From an uncultured Fodinibius sp. (GTDB lineage: Bacteria > Bacteroidota > Rhodothermia > Balneolales > Balneolaceae): a stretch of 64,000 nucleotides of DNA. Of this stretch, positions 52,057-61,215 are shown piece by piece (position 1 is the stretch's first letter; every line of letters begins with the position of its first letter). The stretch covers positions 62,001 to 126,000 of the forward strand of contig CAJXOG010000001.1 in the NCBI GenBank assembly GCA_913057775.1, written 5' to 3'. The notes under the pieces were generated by a model. It was not told where the DNA came from. It worked only from the letters and a program-made list of their open reading frames with translations, and did no database searches. The position numbers and the translations under genes were made by a program.

Positions 52057-52686
52057 TTAATGATAATATGCAACGGCTAACCAGTTATTTTTCAATTTAA
52101 AACTACAAATTTTAGCTCTTTTATCATTATTTATTTCAGCAAATATCCGGTCGGATTCTCGGTTTATTTGCACCTCATTCATATTCATGCGCAACCCTTG
52201 ACCGCGAAGTTTTATATAGGCTTCCTTTATAGTCCACAAACGAATAATCGAGATTTCTTTGAGAATACTTGTTTCTTTGGAGTGGGTGATTCGCTGCTTA
52301 AGCTTTGCGGAAACTGTTCGATCAACAGGTTCTAAATCAACTCCGAAGGGATACTCCAGCGCTAATCCACAAAAGACGAAATGATCCGTATGGGCAATAC
52401 TGACAAAAAACTTTTTGCCATCCGTTTTCCCAAAAGGTTGTCCAAGTTCATCTTTTAAAATTTCAAAATCTGAACCAATTCCTATTCGCCCTGCAATCTC
52501 TTTCAAGGTAATCCGGGAGGTTACAAACTCGCACTTACGTTTGAGGCTTTTGCACAGCTCAAGCTCGCTCTTTTCCTCTGTACTGAGTTGGCTTATAGCT
52601 TCAGGAGTAATGGGAACAATCTCTGTCAAAGAAAACGCCGCGTTAAACGGCAAATGTTTTTTAATTTCTGAAAGCGGATTATCCAT
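52057..52686 (-). CDS. 4'-phosphopantetheinyl transferase superfamily protein
   Basis: 209 residues. PFGVDLEPVDR (about 113-123) is the first Mg2+/CoA motif and LWTIKEAYIKLRGQGLRMNM (about 149-168) is the second, the (F/W)-(S/C/T)-x-K-E-(A/S) motif of Sfp-type enzymes. VSIAHTDHFV includes the His of the adenine-side contact. It transfers phosphopantetheine from CoA to carrier proteins. No carrier protein or synthase gene is in view. First gene of the operon. Confidence 0.9.
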   Translation of the reverse strand: MDNPLSEIKKHLPFNAAFSLTEIVPITPEAISQLSTEEKSELELCKSLKRKCEFVTSRITLKEIAGRIGIGSDFEILKDELGQPFGKTDGKKFFVSIAHTDHFVFCGLALEYPFGVDLEPVDRTVSAKLKQRITHSKETSILKEISIIRLWTIKEAYIKLRGQGLRMNMNEVQINRESDRIFAEINNDKRAKICSFKLKNNWLAVAYYH

Positions 52687-52948
52687 TACATTATCTTATT
52701 CAATCTAAAACAACTGAAAATCTTTAATTTTACGCTTTTCTGAAACTATTAATTGGGCACTCCCGAAAAAGAAAAATATTATTCTAAAGCATAGCACCAG
52801 AATGAATAAATACCTTCTGCCCTGTTACCTCCTAAAGACCAAGCGTGCTATCTAAATGCGTTATTATAATATATATTAAAGACGTATTTGCTATACTATA
52901 AAAGTAATTCGACAATATTATTCCACAAGAAATAAAAGAGAGGTTGTT

Positions 52949-53353
52949 ATGAAATTAAATACCACCATACTCCTAACTTTCCTATTGAGTCTTATCTCCT
53001 GTTCAATGTTAGGCAACGATTCGAATAAATCAACAATAGTTGGAGAGTGGGAATGGCTTAAGTCAACAGGTGGTTTCGCCGGGCACACAATAACACCAGA
53101 TTCAACCGGATATTCGGAACAGCAGCTTCACTTTGGGCCGGATAGTGAGTTTTTATTTTTTCGTGCAGATACGATGGTCACATCAGGACAATATTCCCTT
53201 TCTAAGGAAAGCGAAAAAATCATGATAAAATATAGTACGGGAGATGGTCCCCATCTTCCTGATCAATGGGTCGAGTTTAACAACAATGATACGCTGGTAC
53301 TCAGAGATAGATGTGCAGATTGTTATACAAGTACGTATAAAAGGAAAAATTAA
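52949..53353 (+). CDS. Small lipoprotein, lipocalin-like
   Basis: 134 residues. Signal peptide with lipobox LISC. The mature part is a short beta barrel-like run (IVGEWEWLKSTGGFAG, LHFGPDSEFLFFRADTMVTSGQYSLS, VEFNNNDTLVLRDRCADCYTSTYKR) resembling lipocalin-like/META repeats of Bacteroidota lipoproteins. A CADC pair near the end could be structural. AGAGAGG stands upstream of the ATG. Isolated gene flanked by AT-rich spacer; function unknown. Confidence 0.8.
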   Translation: MKLNTTILLTFLLSLISCSMLGNDSNKSTIVGEWEWLKSTGGFAGHTITPDSTGYSEQQLHFGPDSEFLFFRADTMVTSGQYSLSKESEKIMIKYSTGDGPHLPDQWVEFNNNDTLVLRDRCADCYTSTYKRKN

Positions 53354-53558
53354 TCAATATTATTCTATTTGTTTAGAGCCTTTTAAATAATATAACGCAT
53401 CGATATAGATATCTCATTATTGGTCTTCTACTGATTGTAATAGGAATGGAATTTAAGATATAGTCGCTCTAAATGAAGCTTATTGGGAAAGAATCGAAAT
53501 CAGAAAAAGGTATAAAATACCTAAGACCCGTAACTGTTAGTATATATGTAATCTGTCC

Positions 53559-53801
53559 TTATCGCGAAGATCTCATAAGTCCTTTCAGCAATTCTTGATA
53601 CGACTCAATATCTTGATCGTTTTGCTGTGTCTTAAGCTTAATTGAACCATTGAGAATTAACTCGCATTGCTGCCCTTTATAGCTAAATTCAACGACCTCT
53701 AATTCATTTGGGGCATCATAATATGGTTCACAAACGTCGCTTACGAAAAAAACCTCGTATTTAAGTTGTTGAGTCAGCGAATGAAACAAACGCTTATTCA
53801 T
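53559..53801 (-). CDS. Small protein of unknown function
   Basis: 80 residues from the ATG at 53801, which has GGAG nearby; a start four codons earlier (53813) is equally possible. Soluble, with LFHSLTQQLKYEVFFVSDVCEPYYDAPNELEVVEF and a helical C-terminus. No family recognised. It is isolated between two AT-rich stretches and has no clear operon partner, so coding status is probable rather than certain. Confidence 0.5.
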   Translation of the reverse strand: MNKRLFHSLTQQLKYEVFFVSDVCEPYYDAPNELEVVEFSYKGQQCELILNGSIKLKTQQNDQDIESYQELLKGLMRSSR

Positions 53802-53813
53802 GAGTTCTCCCAT

Positions 53814-54441
53814 ATTTAAAATTTTTACTCTCCAATTCGATCTCTTTGTGATCGATTACTTACGTTACGATTTGAGAAGTGGAACTTTATTATTTAATGA
53901 ACAAAATGCTACTATTTAAAGGGATTTTAATGCAGATTATTGAATTGTAATCTAAGTCTGCCTTATCAAATAACCGCTTTCATCCCCCCTACTGAAGAAG
54001 AACATTTTGCTTGCTATAATGTAGATAACTACAATTAAATCTTGAATAAGGTTAAGTGGCTTATTTAAAAAATGCAAGCCAATAAGAAAATATTCTTGAC
54101 AAAGTCTTTCATAGCCACCTAGATATTTATTTACCAGCTGTTAATCGTACAGAAATTCCGTGCATTCAGAAAGATATCAGGAACGAACAAGTTCCGGATC
54201 GTGAGTACCTCAAAGAGTAAAATTAGCTGGAAAGAATAATCTCACTTTAAAAAACACAAAAGGTGGTTAAAATTTCTATATATCATGATATTCACTCAAA
54301 AGAATGTAGTAACACTATAAATTATACGCGTTTGTAAAACGATAAATTATAGCTGAGAAAAAAATCAAACTTTTGCCATGAATTCTTTATTTTTAGCGAC
54401 TTAATAAACCATAGTAAAAACGAAACAAATACGACTTTCTC
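53814..54441. other. 628-bp AT-rich region ahead of lysS, no gene seen
   Basis: No frame longer than a few dozen codons and no recognisable RNA. Two very short frames (near 53898 and 54072) lack support. Probably holds the lysS promoter and decayed sequence. No tRNA-like or riboswitch-like fold was apparent by eye. Confidence 0.5.
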
Positions 54442-55974
54442 ATGAGCAATACTGAGTCTTCAGTAAGCGAACAACACGAAATACGTCTGGAAAAATTACA
54501 GGAACTCCGAGAGATGGGGTACGATCCTTATCCTTATGACTTTGAGGTAACACATAAGAGCAAACAGATTTTAAATCGACCAGAGCTCATTAAAAAGGAC
54601 GACCAGGATGAAGAAGATGTTGAGAAAGTTGCTGTTGCCGGACGTGTGATGACGCGGCGTATTATGGGCGGATCTACATTCTTCAATCTGCAAGACTCAG
54701 AAGGTCAAATACAGATATATATCCGCAAAAATGATGTCGGCAAAGAAGAGTACAATGAAGTATTCAAACGGCTGACTGATATTGGTGACATCGTTGGTAT
54801 TAAGGGCCATGTATTTAAAACAGGTACCGGTGAAACAACCGTCTATGCCAAATACTTTACGCTGCTCAGCAAAACCCTCCGCCCTATTCCACTCCCAAAA
54901 GAAGTTGAAGAAGACGGTGAAACAAAGGTCTATGACGCATTTACGGATAAAGAGCAGCGCTACCGCCAACGTTATCTTGATCTGATTGTAAATCCTGAGG
55001 TACGCGAGGTATTTCAACAGCGGACCGATATGGTTCAGGCAATGCGTGATTATATGAACGAAGAGGGATATATGGAGGTTGAAACACCTATCTTACAGCC
55101 TATTTACGGTGGTGCTTCAGCAGAGCCCTTTGTAACGCATCACAATGCGCTTGATATGAAACTATACCTCCGTATTGCCAATGAGCTGTATCTCAAGCGA
55201 CTTATTGTTGGCGGATACGATGGCGTCTATGAATTTTCTAAAGACTTTCGCAACGAGGGGCTTTCCCGATTCCATAATCCCGAATTCACCCAGGTAGAGC
55301 TCTATGTAGCCTATAAGGATTACAACTGGATGATGGAGTTTGTAGAGAATATGATTGAATCGGTAGCAAAAGCACTTCATGGATCTACCACCGTTATTGT
55401 TGGTGATAATGAGATCGATTTTTCTGCTCCCTGGCCTCGTATTCCGATGTTCGAAGCTATTGAAGATGAGACGGGTAAAGACCTTTACGGCAAAGATTTA
55501 GATGAATTGAAAGAAATTGCCGGTGAGTTAGATGTGGAACTGGAAGATAGTTTCGGAAAAGGCAAAATCATTGATGAAATCTTCGGAGAATATGTTGAGC
55601 CAAAGCTTATACAACCTACATTTATTACGGACTATCCCATTGAAATGAGTCCACTTGCCAAGAAGCACCGCGAAAAAGAAGGACTCGTTGAACGATTTGA
55701 ATGCATCTGTAATGGTAAAGAAATTGCCAATGCATTCTCGGAACTCAATGATCCGGTGGATCAGCGTGCACGTTTCGAAGAGCAGGCTCGACTACGTGCC
55801 GAAGGTGATGAGGAAGCAATGGCTATTGATGAAGACTTCTTGCAGGCTCTTGAATACGGCATGCCTCCTACCGCGGGACTTGGTATCGGCATTGACCGTC
55901 TGTCAATGATTATGACTGACTCAGATTCCATCCGTGACGTATTATTCTTCCCGCAAATGAAACCTGAGAAGTAA
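54442..55974 (+). CDS. lysS: Lysyl-tRNA synthetase (class II)
   Basis: 510 residues. An OB-fold tRNA-anticodon domain ([34 protein letters not shown]) precedes the catalytic domain. Class II motifs: [15 protein letters not shown] (motif 1 region), [20 protein letters not shown] (motif 2), and [15 protein letters not shown] (motif 3), followed by [13 protein letters not shown], the typical LysS end. Charges tRNA-Lys. No unusual feature. Confidence 0.97.
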   Translation: MSNTESSVSEQHEIRLEKLQELREMGYDPYPYDFEVTHKSKQILNRPELIKKDDQDEEDVEKVAVAGRVMTRRIMGGSTFFNLQDSEGQIQIYIRKNDVGKEEYNEVFKRLTDIGDIVGIKGHVFKTGTGETTVYAKYFTLLSKTLRPIPLPKEVEEDGETKVYDAFTDKEQRYRQRYLDLIVNPEVREVFQQRTDMVQAMRDYMNEEGYMEVETPILQPIYGGASAEPFVTHHNALDMKLYLRIANELYLKRLIVGGYDGVYEFSKDFRNEGLSRFHNPEFTQVELYVAYKDYNWMMEFVENMIESVAKALHGSTTVIVGDNEIDFSAPWPRIPMFEAIEDETGKDLYGKDLDELKEIAGELDVELEDSFGKGKIIDEIFGEYVEPKLIQPTFITDYPIEMSPLAKKHREKEGLVERFECICNGKEIANAFSELNDPVDQRARFEEQARLRAEGDEEAMAIDEDFLQALEYGMPPTAGLGIGIDRLSMIMTDSDSIRDVLFFPQMKPEK

Positions 55975-55988
55975 ACACTCCTTTAAAA

Positions 55989-56014
55989 GTCATTTCGAAC
56001 GCAGTGAGACATTT
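55989..56014. repeat. REP-like palindromic repeat copy
   Basis: GTCATTTCGAACGCAGTGAGACATTT resembles the short intergenic palindromes of many Bacteroidota (form TCAT-TTCGA-AC-x-AG-x-GAGA-ATCT). It stands 15 bp after lysS. Only one further candidate (57943-57988) occurs in the window. Confidence 0.45.
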
Positions 56015-56079
56015 TTGTTTTCAATATATCATTAAAAGATCACTCCAACGTTCCAGATGATAATATTTAAATTAACGCC

Positions 56080-57306
56080 ATGAATTTTGAGTGGTATTTA
56101 GCTAAACGATATTTCAAGGGTAAGCGGAAAGGGTCTCGTTTTCTATCCTTTATTAAAGTGATGGCTATAACCGGCGTAGCTGTTGGTTCGGCCGGGCTAC
56201 TTATTGCATTGTCGGTTGTTCACGGTTTTAAATCCGTAATCGACAATAAAGTTCTTGGTTTTGCTCCTCACGTAACCGTAACTTCGTTTGGAGGCAGGGC
56301 CATAGAACGAGCTGATACCCTTTTAAAAGAGCTAGATACTTATCCCGAGATCAGTAAAGCCCAAGCTGTTGTCAATGGCCAGACTATGATTCAAGGTGCT
56401 GATAACGTAACAGGAACGCTGCTAAAAGGTGTAGATAAAGAAGGAGATGTAACAGATATCAGAGATTATATAACAAAGGGAACCTACGATCTTAGTACAG
56501 ACAGTGCCGGTCGCCCGGGAATAGTTATTGGTTCCAAGTTAGCGCAAACACTTAACGTTGATATAAATTCCACCCTCACCGCATACACGGTTGATGGTCT
56601 TCCCTCCCCATTAAGTTCGCCTGAAATTGAACAGTTTCGACTTTCTGGAATTTATCAGACAGGTATAGGTCAATTTGATGATATTTTGGCGTTGTCAGCC
56701 AGACCTTATGTTCAAAAGTTTTTTCTCAAATCACCTGAAGAAGCCTCAGCAATAGAAATTCGCCTCAAAAATCAGTCTCAAATAGAATCTCTGGGCAAAA
56801 AACTGGATGGTGAACTCAGTTATCCTTACTTCTCAGAAACGATTTATGAGCGCTACAGCAATATCTTTGCATGGGTAGACCTACAGGAACAGACTATTCC
56901 CTTTGTCATAGCTGTAATGATTATTGTAGCGGCCTTTAACCTAATTGGTACCGTATTAATGATGGTGCTTGAAAGAACACGCGATATTGGCATCCTAAAG
57001 ACCATTGGTGCCAGTGACAAAAGTATTCGTGGCATCTTTTTGCTGGAGGGATTATTCGTAGCTGTGGTTGGCTTATTAATCGGAATCTCACTTTCACTGG
57101 CCTTTGCATGGCTGCAGTCAACCTATCACATTATTCCGCTTTCCGAACAAAATTATTATATGGCCTATGCTCCCGTTGAGCCGCACATGCTTGATTTCGT
57201 ACTGGTCACAGGCGTCACGCTTTTTCTCTGTGCCCTTGCCTCTTGGCTTCCTGCTCGCATTGCATCTAAAACCGACCCCCTTAAAGTTATTGCTTACGGG
57301 CGATAA
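56080..57306 (+). CDS. LolC/LolE-type ABC transporter permease (FtsX-like)
   Basis: 408 residues. One membrane helix at the N-terminus (about 27-47, MAITGVAVGSAGLLIALSVVHGF), a large periplasmic MacB-like region (about 50-270), then three helices (about 275-298, 318-345, 372-392). LERTRDIGILKTIGASDKSIRGIFLLEGLFVAVVGLL is the FtsX-family signature. LolC/E permeases extract lipoproteins from the inner membrane for LolA. The cognate ATPase is not adjacent. A weak hairpin terminator follows at 57328. Confidence 0.9.
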   Translation: MNFEWYLAKRYFKGKRKGSRFLSFIKVMAITGVAVGSAGLLIALSVVHGFKSVIDNKVLGFAPHVTVTSFGGRAIERADTLLKELDTYPEISKAQAVVNGQTMIQGADNVTGTLLKGVDKEGDVTDIRDYITKGTYDLSTDSAGRPGIVIGSKLAQTLNVDINSTLTAYTVDGLPSPLSSPEIEQFRLSGIYQTGIGQFDDILALSARPYVQKFFLKSPEEASAIEIRLKNQSQIESLGKKLDGELSYPYFSETIYERYSNIFAWVDLQEQTIPFVIAVMIIVAAFNLIGTVLMMVLERTRDIGILKTIGASDKSIRGIFLLEGLFVAVVGLLIGISLSLAFAWLQSTYHIIPLSEQNYYMAYAPVEPHMLDFVLVTGVTLFLCALASWLPARIASKTDPLKVIAYGR

Positions 57307-57327
57307 GTAACACTAATGGCACCCAGC

Positions 57328-57350
57328 AGTGAGTAATCTCTCACTTTATT
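57328..57350 (+). terminator. Weak hairpin after the LolC/E-type gene
   Basis: AGTGAG (57328-57333) pairs with CTCACT (57340-57345) with a six-base loop, followed by TTATTTA. It is between two convergent genes. Short stem, so confidence is limited. Confidence 0.4.
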
Positions 57351-57356
57351 TACGAT

Positions 57357-57818
57357 TTATGTATTTTTTATCCTTTCTATTCCTTTGGGACCAATAAAAC
57401 TCTTGATAATTCTATTAGCACCATCTTCGTCAAAATGTAACTCGACTAATCTGTTGAAATAAGTATTCTTTTTGATCTCTTTGAGATTTTTAAGAGATTT
57501 TTTACTATCTGCTTGAGGCATATCATCTGCAAGCAGAGGGGAATAAAGAGAAAGGATAGTTAGCCCGTTTTCATAATCTGTCATCTCAATGATCCGGAGT
57601 GACTTCGTCAATCTGTAGGTTGGAACTGCGAGAAAAAGGAATATAATTCCTAAAACGGTTAGGATAAGATTTTTTGAGACAGATTCTATAACACCTATTT
57701 GACTAGCTTCATTAACAACATTAATTACAGCAAAAACCCCAAATATGTAGATAAGTATTGAAAGGAGACCAGTACTATAGACCAAAAGGTTATTTGAAAT
57801 TTTGTGTGTTTTCTTCAT
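57357..57818 (-). CDS. Two-helix membrane protein of unknown function
   Basis: 153 residues. Two hydrophobic helices (about 11-35 and 47-66), then a soluble C-terminal part rich in Lys/Leu (SKKSLKNLKEIKKNTYFNRLVELHFDEDGANRIIKSFIGPKGIERIK). No family recognised. It is alone on its strand, convergent with the LolC/E gene and flanked by the REP-like candidates. Confidence 0.65.
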   Translation of the reverse strand: MKKTHKISNNLLVYSTGLLSILIYIFGVFAVINVVNEASQIGVIESVSKNLILTVLGIIFLFLAVPTYRLTKSLRIIEMTDYENGLTILSLYSPLLADDMPQADSKKSLKNLKEIKKNTYFNRLVELHFDEDGANRIIKSFIGPKGIERIKNT

Positions 57819-57942
57819 CGATTGATGATTTTATAAAATATGTCAGGTTAGCGGCTTCAGAAATTCACCATTATTCCTTCATTGCAGGATTCGAAACGGA
57901 ACGGAAACCTACTATACCTCAATAAATATTTCATAGCAAGAT

Positions 57943-57988
57943 AGAGGTCTCGATACCGGTTTACCTCGCTCGACATAAGAACCGACAT
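57943..57988. repeat. REP-like palindromic repeat candidate
   Basis: The TCTCGATACCGGTTTACCTCGCTCGACATAAGA segment carries TCTCGA and CTCGA arms around an ACCGG core, similar in style to the intergenic Bacteroidota palindromes. It lies between the minus-strand two-helix gene and the carboxylase gene. Identified by eye from similarity of form only. Confidence 0.35.
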
Positions 57989-57994
57989 CTTTTC

Positions 57995-59629
57995 TTATAC
58001 CTGCATTACGCCCGTTTTAAACTCTTCGATGTCTGGGTTATGGTTTGCACATTTTATAGCATGTGAAATGCGGTCACGAGTTTCAATGGGATTAATGATT
58101 CCATCAACCCAGAGACGAGCGGCTGCATATCGTACATCAGTCTGCTCCTCATAGCGTTCGCTTATCTCTTTCATAATCTCCTGCTCCTCCTCTTCGGTAA
58201 TTTCCTTACCCTTCTTCTCAAGCGTTGAAACACGAATTTGGGTTAACACTTTTGCGGCTTGTGTCCCTCCCATAACCGCAATCTGGGCTGACGGCCAGGC
58301 ATACATAAAGCGCGGATCATAAGCACGTCCACACATGGCATAATTGCCCGCACCATAGCTGTTGCCAACAACAATAGTAATTTTAGGTACCGTACTATTG
58401 GATACGGCATTCACCATCTTGGCACCATCTTTTATGATACCTCCGTGCTCTGCCCGCTTGCCAATCATAAATCCGGAAACATCCTGTAAAAAGACAATCG
58501 GGATCTTCTTTTGATTGCAATTCATAATAAATCGGGCTGCTTTATCGGCGGAATCAGAATAGATAACACCACCTACCTGCATTTCGCCCTGTTTGGTGCG
58601 TGTCACCTTGCGCTGATTTGCTACAATTCCAACGCTCCATCCGTCCACACGGGCAAACCCTGTAATAAGCGTTTGCCCATATCCCTTTTTAAACTCGGTA
58701 AAGGAATCCTCATCCACAATGCACTCCAACACCTTATTCATGTCATACGGCTTGGTACGATCATCCGGAAAAACATCGAAAATTTCAGTTACATCCCTGG
58801 CCGGTTCTACAGGATTTTTTCGGTTAAATCCAGCTTTATCAAACGGACCCAGCTTATCAACGAGATCGCGTACTGTTGAAAGACACTCCTCATCATCTTC
58901 CATTTTATAATCCGTCACACCGCTAATTTCTGTATGCGTAGTTGCCCCGCCCAAGGTCTCGTTATCCACCTCTTCGCCGATAGCCGCTTTCACCAGATAG
59001 CTGCCCGCCAAAAAGACGCTGCCGGTTCCATCAACTATAAGAGCTTCGTCACTCATAATAGGAAGGTATGCCCCGCCGGCTACACAACTACCCATAATGG
59101 CTGCAATCTGTGGGATGCCTTCGGCACTGAGGCGAGCATTATTTCGAAAAATACGTCCAAAGTGCTCCTTATCAGGGAAAATCTCGTCCTGCATGGGCAG
59201 ATAAACACCGGCAGAATCCACCAAATAAAGAATGGGTAGCTTATTCTCTAGTGCTATTTCCTGAGCTCGTAAATTCTTTTTCGCTGTGATGGGAAACCAA
59301 GCTCCCGCTTTCACTGTAGCATCATTGGCTACAATCACGCAATCACGCCCTGAAACCGTTCCAACCCCCGTTACAACACCTCCGGAAGGGCATCCGCCCT
59401 CATCTTCATACATCTCATAGCCGGCCCACAATCCCAGCTCATAAAGTCGCGTATCATCATCGATCAACATATCGATACGTTCGCGGGCGGTAAGTTTTCC
59501 TTTGTTATGCTGTTTTTTAATTCGCTTTTCTCCCCCGCCCTTTTTAATCTCCTCCTCGGTTTTATTGATCTCTTGAATAAGTGATTTTAAATCCTGTGGA
59601 GATGAACCATTTGAATCTTGGGAACTCAT
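57995..59629 (-). CDS. Acyl-CoA carboxylase carboxyltransferase (beta) subunit, methylcrotonoyl-CoA type
   Basis: 544 residues. Biotin-dependent carboxyltransferase: KGKLTARERIDMLIDDDT and the N-half LVDSAGVYLPMQDEIFPDKEHFGRIF are of the methylcrotonoyl-CoA carboxylase beta type; MGSCVAGGAYLPIMSDEALIV and GGATTHTEISGV are the oxyanion-hole regions, and MIGKRAEHGGIIKDGAKM with NSYGAGNYAMCGRAYDPRFM the C-half. Predicted role: leucine catabolism or another acyl-CoA carboxylation. The biotin-carrying alpha subunit is not next to it, so substrate choice remains open. Confidence 0.9.
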   Translation of the reverse strand: MSSQDSNGSSPQDLKSLIQEINKTEEEIKKGGGEKRIKKQHNKGKLTARERIDMLIDDDTRLYELGLWAGYEMYEDEGGCPSGGVVTGVGTVSGRDCVIVANDATVKAGAWFPITAKKNLRAQEIALENKLPILYLVDSAGVYLPMQDEIFPDKEHFGRIFRNNARLSAEGIPQIAAIMGSCVAGGAYLPIMSDEALIVDGTGSVFLAGSYLVKAAIGEEVDNETLGGATTHTEISGVTDYKMEDDEECLSTVRDLVDKLGPFDKAGFNRKNPVEPARDVTEIFDVFPDDRTKPYDMNKVLECIVDEDSFTEFKKGYGQTLITGFARVDGWSVGIVANQRKVTRTKQGEMQVGGVIYSDSADKAARFIMNCNQKKIPIVFLQDVSGFMIGKRAEHGGIIKDGAKMVNAVSNSTVPKITIVVGNSYGAGNYAMCGRAYDPRFMYAWPSAQIAVMGGTQAAKVLTQIRVSTLEKKGKEITEEEEQEIMKEISERYEEQTDVRYAAARLWVDGIINPIETRDRISHAIKCANHNPDIEEFKTGVMQV

Positions 59630-59751
59630 AGATGTGATTTATTATTTTGGATAATAGTTGAACTCATTTAAGCGTTTCAAAAATAACGAAATTTAGCAAT
59701 CTCGAAAGTATTGATTCTATATATTCCACCAAAAGTTCTTTAGTTTACTTT

Positions 59752-61197
59752 TTGAGATTAACATCCATAAAAACTTATCAGCTTGTGAAAAACTCCAAAA
59801 CGTATCTGGCGACCTTGTTCGTTATCCTGTTCTCAATTACTTCGGTTTCTGAACTTTACGCGCAACGTAATGTCAGCTATCAAGATCTGGCTATGCGTCA
59901 GCAACAGCAGCAGGCCTCGTTTGACTACCTGACACTGCCAGGAAATGATGATAATAGTGCTGTACAATTTGTCGTCATCTTTCATGTTCCTTACAGCTCT
60001 TTGCCTTTTAAGAAAAACCGAGATCGCTCATCAGAAAATGAATATTTCAGTTCTATGGACCTGATGCTGGAAGTTTTTAAAGCAAAAGAAGCAAATATGG
60101 GCAAAGGAAATGAAAATATTTCCGTTGAAGGGCTGGAACCCGCCGGCCGCGCCTTTTGGGCAGATACCGCTTATGCAAAAGACTATGAAAGCAGTCAGTC
60201 TGGTGAAAAGTTTTTAAGCGGTTTTATCAAAGTGAATCTTAAGCCCGGCTCGTATAATTATGTACTGCAAATGAAACGAGGCGAACAAACTGATAGTCGG
60301 ATTTCCCGTACGCAAAAAATCAACATAAAATCTTATAGTGAAAAGAAGACAGGAAATGTTCTTGTTAGCCCTACACTTACTGACAAATCTGAATCTTCCC
60401 GTTTTATTCTAAATACAACTGGAAATACTGTTGAATACGCCAAAGATTTTTATGCTATTGCCTATCTGCCGCAGTATCAGGAGGACGAAACTTACACGTT
60501 GGATATCATTAAATTAAGTGCTTTACAAGAGGATACAACCAAGCAAAACAACGTATTTTCAAAGAAGCTAACAGGAGAAAATATCAAAACAGATGTCCGA
60601 CCCCAGTTGCTTCATACCGAAGCAAAACCCTATCTAAATCTCAACGAAACGAATAACGGATACACTTATGCTATCATTGATGTGCCCAATAGCAAATTCG
60701 AAAATTCTTTATATCAGCTTACGATAAAAAATAGTGCTGGGGATATTGTTGTCCGAGATAACTTTCGCTCCCAATGGAAAGATATGCCTACCAGTCTCTT
60801 AAATTTAGAGATCTCCATAGAGATGCTTCGATTTATTGCTAACAAGGAAACCATTAGAAAAATCAACAGTGGAACTCCTGCAGAACGAGAAAAAAGGTTC
60901 CGCTCATTCTGGAAAGAGCGCGACCCTACCCCGAATACTGAGTTTAATGAACTGATGGCTGAATATTATCAACGAATCGATTATACCTATAAAAACTTTA
61001 CTACAGAAAATACCATTGGCTACAATAGTGACCGGGGTGAAGTGTATATAAAATTTGGGTCCCCAGAAGATATTAACCGCAAATTTCCCAAAGATGGTCC
61101 CACTACTGAAATATGGACTTATCCTGACAGACAGTTCATTTTTGAGGCAACAACAGGCTTTGGAGATTTCAAACTTGTTTCCAATCAATCAAGATAA
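59752..61197 (+). CDS. GWxTD domain-containing exported protein
   Basis: 481 residues. Signal peptide ends LYAQ; TTG 59752 and GTG 59785 are both possible starts. The last third is the GWxTD domain: FRSFWKERDPTPNTEFNELMAEYYQRIDY, then IGYNSDRGEVYIKFGSPEDINRKFP and WTYPDRQFIFEATTGFGDFKLV. The name motif GWxTDRG is varied to GYNSDRG here, so Trp and Thr are replaced. The N-terminal 330 residues are beta-rich. The family is a Bacteroidota/Gemmatimonadota envelope family of unknown function. It precedes pdxA by 18 bp. Confidence 0.82.
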   Translation: MRLTSIKTYQLVKNSKTYLATLFVILFSITSVSELYAQRNVSYQDLAMRQQQQQASFDYLTLPGNDDNSAVQFVVIFHVPYSSLPFKKNRDRSSENEYFSSMDLMLEVFKAKEANMGKGNENISVEGLEPAGRAFWADTAYAKDYESSQSGEKFLSGFIKVNLKPGSYNYVLQMKRGEQTDSRISRTQKINIKSYSEKKTGNVLVSPTLTDKSESSRFILNTTGNTVEYAKDFYAIAYLPQYQEDETYTLDIIKLSALQEDTTKQNNVFSKKLTGENIKTDVRPQLLHTEAKPYLNLNETNNGYTYAIIDVPNSKFENSLYQLTIKNSAGDIVVRDNFRSQWKDMPTSLLNLEISIEMLRFIANKETIRKINSGTPAEREKRFRSFWKERDPTPNTEFNELMAEYYQRIDYTYKNFTTENTIGYNSDRGEVYIKFGSPEDINRKFPKDGPTTEIWTYPDRQFIFEATTGFGDFKLVSNQSR

Positions 61198-61215
61198 ACT
61201 GGGCAAAGCTACTGT

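Noticed and set aside
54072-54122. Short 16-codon frame in the gap before lysS
   Set aside because: Too short, no ribosome binding site and no resemblance to any known peptide.
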